Source: Nocardioides nitrophenolicus (lineage in GTDB: Bacteria > Actinomycetota > Actinomycetes > Propionibacteriales > Nocardioidaceae). From it: a DNA stretch of 64,000 nt. The notes beneath the pieces were generated by a model. That model made no database searches, had not been told where the DNA came from, and saw only the letters and a list, made by a program, of their open reading frames with translations. The position numbers and the translations under genes were made by a program. The stretch is from the NCBI RefSeq assembly GCF_016907515.1, contig NZ_JAFBBY010000001.1, positions 4,898,001-4,962,000 on the forward strand, read 5' to 3'. Below, one piece after another: positions 59,374 through 64,000 of this stretch (within the stretch, counting starts at the first letter, position 1; every line of letters begins with the position of its first letter).

Positions 59374-60738
59374 ATGGCAAACCCGTCTTGGGATGAGCAC
59401 GCCCGGGCTGTCCAACGGCTCTCCGACTCGTACGCCGCCATTCCCGCGGGTCAGCCGGTGCGGCTCGCGAAGCGCACCACCAACTTGTTCCGGGCCCGCA
59501 CGGCCACCACCGCTCCCGGCCTCGACGTCAGCGGCCTCGACGGCGTGATCGAGGTCCTGCCCGACAGCCCCGACGGCCCGATCGCCGAGGTGCAGGGGAT
59601 GTGCACCTACGAGGACCTGGTCGACGCGACGTTGCCCCACGGCCTGGTCCCGTACGTCGTCCCCCAGCTGCGCACGATCACCCTCGGTGGCGCCGTCACC
59701 GGTCTCGGCATCGAGTCCACCAGCTTCCGGCTCGGCCTGCCCCACGAGTCGGTGCTCGAGATGGACGTGTTCACCGGCAGCGGCGAGGTCGTCACCACCC
59801 GCCCCGGTGACGACCTCTTCGACGCCTTCCCCAACTCCTACGGCTCGCTCGGCTACGCCACGCGACTGCGGATCAAGCTGGCCCCGGTGCCGCCCTACGT
59901 CGCCCTGCGTCACGTCCACCTCGACGACGCCGACCTGCTCGCGAAGACGATCGCCGAGATCGCCGCCACCCAGGAGTACGACGGCGAGCCGGTCCACGGC
60001 CTCGACGGCGTGTCCTTCGGCCCGGGCGAGCACGTCCTCACCCTGGCCCGGTGGACCGACGAGCCGGGCCCCACGTCCGACTACGCCGGCCAGCAGATCT
60101 ACTACCGCTCGCTGCAGACCTGCGACCGCGACCGGCTCACCTTCCACGACTACCTGTGGCGCTGGGACACCGACTGGTTCTGGTGCTCGGGTGCCTTCGG
60201 CGCCCAGAACCCGCGGATCCGCCGGCTCTGGCCGCGCCGCTACCGGCGCTCCGACGTCTACATGCGGATGCTCCACCTCGACCGCCGCTTCGGCATCGCC
60301 GACCGGCTGGACCGTCGTGCGGGCCGTCCGCTGCGGGAGCGGGTGGTGCAGGACATCGAGGTGCCCGTCGAGCGGCTGGGCGAGTTCCTGGCCTGGTTCG
60401 ACGAGGAGGTCGGCATGCGGCCGGTCTGGCTGTGCCCGCTGGCGACCACCCGACCCTGGCCGCTGTACCCGCTCGAGGCCGGCAAGGTCTACGTCAACGT
60501 CGGCTTCTGGGGCACCGTCCACGTCGGCCCCGACGCCGTCGACGGCCCGCGCAACCGCGCGATCGAGGCCAAGGTCCACGAGCTCGGCGGCCACAAGTCG
60601 CTCTACTCCGACGCGTACTACGACGAGGACACCTTCGACGCGCTCTACAACACCGCCCGGCTCGCGGCGGTCAAGCGCGTCCACGATCCCGACGACCGAC
60701 TGACCACTCTCTACGACAAGGCGGTGAGGAGCCGATGA
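59374..60738 (+). CDS. FAD-binding oxidoreductase of 10-methyl fatty acid synthesis (TmsA/BfaB-like)
   Basis: Flavoprotein of 454 aa, FAD_binding_4 type (DCSHR24-like). The FAD-binding part includes IAEVQGMCTYEDLVDATLPH, VPQLRTITLGGAVTGLGIES and GLPHESVLEMDVFTGSGEVV, and the C-terminal part is hydrophobic-aromatic. The partner is a cyclopropane-fatty-acid-synthase-like methyltransferase, which together make 10-methylstearate (tuberculostearic acid): the methyltransferase forms a 10-methylene acyl chain and the flavoenzyme reduces it. The ATG at 59374 has AGGAG 12 bp upstream, a longish spacing. It overlaps the methyltransferase gene by 4 bp. Confidence 0.88.
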   Translation: MANPSWDEHARAVQRLSDSYAAIPAGQPVRLAKRTTNLFRARTATTAPGLDVSGLDGVIEVLPDSPDGPIAEVQGMCTYEDLVDATLPHGLVPYVVPQLRTITLGGAVTGLGIESTSFRLGLPHESVLEMDVFTGSGEVVTTRPGDDLFDAFPNSYGSLGYATRLRIKLAPVPPYVALRHVHLDDADLLAKTIAEIAATQEYDGEPVHGLDGVSFGPGEHVLTLARWTDEPGPTSDYAGQQIYYRSLQTCDRDRLTFHDYLWRWDTDWFWCSGAFGAQNPRIRRLWPRRYRRSDVYMRMLHLDRRFGIADRLDRRAGRPLRERVVQDIEVPVERLGEFLAWFDEEVGMRPVWLCPLATTRPWPLYPLEAGKVYVNVGFWGTVHVGPDAVDGPRNRAIEAKVHELGGHKSLYSDAYYDEDTFDALYNTARLAAVKRVHDPDDRLTTLYDKAVRSR

Positions 60739-62042
60739 CGGCCCAGAACAACGCGCAGCCACGCAAGGGCATCGCGCCCACGATCGCATCCCTGTTCCCG
60801 GGCGGCCTGCCGCTGTGGCTCAAGGCGTACGACGGCTCCTCGGCCGGCGACCTCGACCTGCCCTACGGCATCGAGCTGGTCAACGAGCGCGGCCTGTCCT
60901 ACATCATGACCGCGCCCGGCGACCTCGGCCTGGCCCGTGCGTACGTCGCCGGCGACCTGGTGCTGCACGGCGCGCACCCCGGTGACCCCTATCCGGCGTT
61001 CGCGCTGCTCAAGGACCACACCGACTTCGGCATCCCCGGACCGCTCGAGGCGGTCGGGATCCTGCGCTCGCTCGGCCTGAGCCACCTCATCCCGCCGCCG
61101 CCCCCGCCGCAGGAGCACCTCCCGGCCTGGCGCACCCGGCTCGAGGGCCTGCGCTCGCTGCACTGGTGGGGCCGGCACTCCCAGGAGCGCGACGCCGACG
61201 CGATCCACCACCACTACGACGTCTCGAACACCTTCTACGAGCACGTCCTCGGCCCGTCGATGACCTACACCTGCGCAGTGTTCCCGACCGAGGACGCCAC
61301 GCTCGAGGAGGCCCAGGACCACAAGTACGACCTGGTCTGCCGCAAGCTCGACCTGAAGCCCGGCCAGCGCCTGCTCGACCTGGGCTGCGGCTGGGGCGGG
61401 ATGGTGCGCCACGCCGCGAAGCACTACGGCGTCAAGGCCATCGGGGTGACCCTGTCCCGCGAGCAGGCCACCTGGGCGCAGGAGGAGATCAAGCGGCAGG
61501 GCCTCGACCATCTCGCCGAGGTGCGCCACTCCGACTACCGCGACGTCGAGGAGCGTGACTTCGACGCGATCAGCTCGATCGGCCTCACCGAGCACATCGG
61601 CATCGCGAACTACCCGGCGTACTTCGCCTTCATCCACGACCGGCTCCGGCCGCAGGGCCGGATGCTCAACCACTGCATCACCCGCCACGACAACGTCGAC
61701 CGGCGTACGGGTGCGTTCATCGACCGCTATGTCTTCCCCGACGGCGAGCTCGCGGGCTCGGGCACGATCGTCGAGGCCGTGGAGAACGCCGGGCTCGAGG
61801 TCCAGCACCACGAGAACTTCCGGGTCCACTACGCCAAGACGCTGGCCGGCTGGTGCCGGAACCTCGCCGACAACTGGGACGCCTGCGTCGCCGAGACCGA
61901 CGAGGGCACCGCCCGGGTGTGGGGCCTGTACATGGCGGGATCGCGGATCGCCTTCGAGCGCAACGAGATCCAGCTGCACCACGTGCTGGCCACCCGCACC
62001 GACGACGGGGAGAGCGGCTACCCGCTGCGCCACGAGTTCTGA
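60735..62042 (+). CDS. SAM-dependent methyltransferase of 10-methyl fatty acid synthesis (TmsB/BfaA-like)
   Basis: Methyltransferase of 435 aa in the cyclopropane-fatty-acid synthase family. The N-terminal region has LSYIMTAPGDLGLARAYVAGD. The SAM site is LLDLGCGWGGMVRHAAKHYG (about residue 213) and DVSNTFYEHVLGPSMTYTCA precedes it, as in CFA synthases. FDAISSIGLTEHIG and AGWCRNLADNWDACV are also typical. It would methylate the double bond of an oleoyl chain bound to phospholipid. Gene order and overlap with the flavoprotein support the assignment. A strong terminator follows. Confidence 0.92.
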   Translation: MTAQNNAQPRKGIAPTIASLFPGGLPLWLKAYDGSSAGDLDLPYGIELVNERGLSYIMTAPGDLGLARAYVAGDLVLHGAHPGDPYPAFALLKDHTDFGIPGPLEAVGILRSLGLSHLIPPPPPPQEHLPAWRTRLEGLRSLHWWGRHSQERDADAIHHHYDVSNTFYEHVLGPSMTYTCAVFPTEDATLEEAQDHKYDLVCRKLDLKPGQRLLDLGCGWGGMVRHAAKHYGVKAIGVTLSREQATWAQEEIKRQGLDHLAEVRHSDYRDVEERDFDAISSIGLTEHIGIANYPAYFAFIHDRLRPQGRMLNHCITRHDNVDRRTGAFIDRYVFPDGELAGSGTIVEAVENAGLEVQHHENFRVHYAKTLAGWCRNLADNWDACVAETDEGTARVWGLYMAGSRIAFERNEIQLHHVLATRTDDGESGYPLRHEF

Positions 62043-62049
62043 TGGCCGC

Positions 62050-62081
62050 CGACGACCCGGGACCTTGGTCCCGGGTCGTCG
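62050..62081 (+). terminator. Strong terminator after the methyltransferase
   Basis: Perfect 15-bp arms, CGACGACCCGGGACC (62050-62064) and its complement (62067-62081), around TT. It lies 8 bp after the stop codon. The next gene has its own upstream region of about 100 bp. Confidence 0.88.
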
Positions 62082-62185
62082 CATTCCCGCCCGCCGTCCG
62101 CCTCGGCCGTGGGAAGGTGTCCGCTGGGGGCAGTGCGCCGTCTGGCGCGGGCTGCAGGGACACAGCGGCAAAGGGACAGACAACC

Positions 62186-64000
62186 ATGGCGTTCGGTCGT
62201 GCGACCACGCGTGCAATCAGGACGACTCACGGGATCGCGCTGGCCGGCCTGGTGCTGGCCACGATCGCACCGGCCACGGCGGCGACGCCGGGGGAGCCGG
62301 CGCGCAGCTCGTGCACCATCGTCGGCACCCCCGGTCCCGACGTGCTGGTCGGCACGCCCGGCCGCGACGTCATCTGCGGACGGGGCGGCGACGACCGGAT
62401 CAGCGGTGGCGGCGGTGACGACGTCATCAGCGGCGGTCCCGGCGCCGACGTCATCGACGGCGGTGCGGGCGACGACGTGCTGTGGGGGAGTGACGGCGAC
62501 GACGAGCTCCGCGGCGGCCCCGGCGCCGACCGGCTGTACGGCGGCGCGGGCGACGACGTGCTGCGCGGTGGCGCGGGTCCGGACCAGCTCCGTGGCGGCC
62601 CCGGCGCCGACCGGCTGCTGGGCGGGCGCGGCTACGACGACCTGCGCGGTGGCCGGGGCAAGGACCAGGTCGACGGGGGTCCCGACCAGGACGGTCCCTC
62701 GGCGCCCACGCCTCCGACGCCTCCGACGCCGCCCGCGCCGGGTGCCCCGACGGCGGTCGACGACACGGTCACGACGGACGAGGACACCGAGCTGGTGCTG
62801 CCGGTCAGCGGCCCGGGCAGCCCCGTGGCCAACGACCTCGACCCCGACGGCGACGCGCTGAGCGTGCTCGCGGTTGCCGACCCCGTCGGCGGCACGGTCC
62901 AGCTCGTCGGTACGACGATCCGCTTCGTCCCCGAGCCGGACCGCTGCGGCCCGGGGGCGGGGCACTTCGGCTACACCGTCGGCGACGGGACCGGGCGCAC
63001 CGCTCAGGGCCGGGTCACCGTCGACATCACCTGCGTGCCCGACGACCCGACCGCGCACGACGACGACGCCACCGTGACCGAGGACGCGGCCGCCACGGCG
63101 CTCCCGGTCCTCGACAACGACACCGACGCCGACGGCGACCCGCTCGTGATCGGCGCGACGACCCAGCCGGCGCACGGCGCGGTCGTGGTCACCGGAGGCG
63201 GATCCGGGCTGACCTACCGGCCCGACGCCGACTACTGCGGCCCGGCCGACGACTTCACCTACACCCTCACGCCGGGCGGCTCCACGGCGGTGGTCACGGT
63301 CGAGGTCACCTGCGTCGACGACCCGCCGGTCGCGGTCGACGACGACGCCACGGTGACCGAGGACGCCGTGGCGACGGCGGTCCCGGTGCTCGCCAACGAC
63401 ACCGACGTCGACGGCGGCGACCGGTCGATCACGGCGGTCACCCAGCCGGACCACGGCACCGTCGTGATCACGGGCGGCGGCTCCGGCCTGACCTACGAGC
63501 CCGACGCGGACTACTGCAACGACCCGCCGCGCACCGTGCTCGACACCTTCGACTACACCCTCAGCCCGGGCGGCGACGAGGGCACCGTCCGGATGACTGT
63601 GACCTGTGTCGACGACGCGCCCCGGGCCAGGGACGACGACGAGACCGTCGCCGAGGACTCCGGCGCGACCACCTTCGACGTGCTCGCCAACGACAGCGAC
63701 GCCGACGGGGACGCCTTCGGCATCGGCTCGGTGACCCAGCCGCCGCACGGCACGGTGGTCATCACCGGCGGCGGGACGGCACTGACCTACCAGCCCGACG
63801 CCGACCACTGCACCCCGGCGCCGTCGTACGACAGCTTCACGTATGCGCTCGCGCCCGGCGGCGACGAGGCAATGGTGCGGGTCCGGGTGACCTGCCTGCC
63901 CGACGCGCCCGTGGCCCGGGACGACGTCGCGACCCTCGCCGAGGACGACCCCGCGACCCCGATCGACGTGCTCGCCAATGACAGCGACGCCGACGGCGAC
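62186..64000 (+). CDS. Secreted RTX and Ig-repeat protein, 3' end outside window
   Basis: Open from the ATG at 62186 (AAGGGA about 10 bp upstream) to the window edge, at least 605 residues. A signal peptide (GIALAGLVLATIAPATAA) is followed by RTX-type calcium-binding nonapeptides from about residue 45 to 155 (GGPGADVIDGGAGDDVLWG, GGAGDDVLRGGAGPDQLRG). A Thr/Pro linker (PTPPTPPTPPAPG) leads to tandem Ig/cadherin-like repeats of 95-100 residues. Each starts with a DD-TVTEDA element, then VLANDTDADGD, and contains two Cys (DYCGP, VTCVDD). Four complete repeats and the start of a fifth are visible. Such proteins are long surface or secreted adhesins; the function here is not known. Confidence 0.9.
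   Translation, partial: MAFGRATTRAIRTTHGIALAGLVLATIAPATAATPGEPARSSCTIVGTPGPDVLVGTPGRDVICGRGGDDRISGGGGDDVISGGPGADVIDGGAGDDVLWGSDGDDELRGGPGADRLYGGAGDDVLRGGAGPDQLRGGPGADRLLGGRGYDDLRGGRGKDQVDGGPDQDGPSAPTPPTPPTPPAPGAPTAVDDTVTTDEDTELVLPVSGPGSPVANDLDPDGDALSVLAVADPVGGTVQLVGTTIRFVPEPDRCGPGAGHFGYTVGDGTGRTAQGRVTVDITCVPDDPTAHDDDATVTEDAAATALPVLDNDTDADGDPLVIGATTQPAHGAVVVTGGGSGLTYRPDADYCGPADDFTYTLTPGGSTAVVTVEVTCVDDPPVAVDDDATVTEDAVATAVPVLANDTDVDGGDRSITAVTQPDHGTVVITGGGSGLTYEPDADYCNDPPRTVLDTFDYTLSPGGDEGTVRMTVTCVDDAPRARDDDETVAEDSGATTFDVLANDSDADGDAFGIGSVTQPPHGTVVITGGGTALTYQPDADHCTPAPSYDSFTYALAPGGDEAMVRVRVTCLPDAPVARDDVATLAEDDPATPIDVLANDSDADGD

Noticed and set aside
62300..62700. Possible CRISPR or simple DNA repeat
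   Set aside because: The repeats are degenerate codons for RTX nonapeptides in one open frame; there are no spacers or constant direct repeats.

Overview
The window is very GC-rich (roughly 70 percent or more by eye), codes densely on both strands, uses many GTG starts and 4-bp ATGA/GTGA overlaps, and carries an actinobacterial housekeeping backbone: comEC, holA, rpsT, lepA, hemW, hrcA, a DnaJ2-type dnaJ, rsmE, HIT, phoH, ybeY, a CorC/CNNM protein and a degenerate cytidine deaminase. With an IdeR-type iron box, a CIRCE element and a probable 10-methyl fatty acid operon, this suggests a high-GC actinomycete, most likely Nocardioides or a close relative. The genus is inferred from content and style, not from a database search.

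Layout. 1-4 kb: 3' end of comEC, holA, a bidirectional terminator, rpsT and a small membrane protein. 4-10.7 kb: a LacI regulator with an aminoglycoside-phosphotransferase-fold kinase, divergent from an NCS1 permease and an amidohydrolase. Two matching operators lie between them, and a Tat-exported PhoD-like phosphatase follows. 10.8-20.3 kb: lepA to hemW, interleaved with a metallo-beta-lactamase hydrolase, an APH(6)-type kinase, a 116-bp MITE-like element, a MOSC protein, a long-chain acyl-CoA synthetase and two tandem exported intradiol-dioxygenase-like lipoproteins. 20.4-25.4 kb: a surface-decoration operon (cytidylyltransferase, LicD-methyltransferase fusion, coiled-coil protein), a DUF3097 protein and an ECF sigma factor with a membrane partner.

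25.4-43.4 kb is a catabolic island. A seven-gene minus-strand operon resembles aniline dioxygenase clusters: Rieske oxygenase alpha and beta, an unrecognised 94-aa protein, a glutamine amidotransferase, a glutamine-synthetase-like (gamma-glutamylanilide-synthase-like) enzyme, a [2Fe-2S] ferredoxin and a ferredoxin reductase. Beside it are an IclR regulator, a creatinase-like M24 protein that appears to have lost its metal ligands, HyuB and HyuA (hydantoinase/oxoprolinase family), a second NCS1 permease, an AraC regulator, a flavin monooxygenase, an SDR and an MBL hydrolase. Together they suggest uptake and breakdown of a nitrogen-containing, possibly aromatic-amine or hydantoin-like compound; the substrate is not determined by the sequence.

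43.4-55.7 kb returns to the backbone. It contains an iron-box-controlled DUF2470 protein, CIRCE-hrcA-dnaJ-rsmE, an AlkZ-like glycosylase with a GerMN/Gmad2 lipoprotein and an ECF sigma factor, and HIT-phoH-ybeY-CorC-cytidine-deaminase-like. 55.8-64 kb: an ABC-2 exporter with its own LuxR/NarL-type two-component system, a flavin oxidoreductase plus methyltransferase pair for 10-methyl fatty acids, a strong terminator, and the 5' part of a large secreted RTX and Ig-repeat protein that runs off the window. No rRNA, tRNA, CRISPR array or transposase was seen, and no stretch without a gene exceeds about 240 bp.
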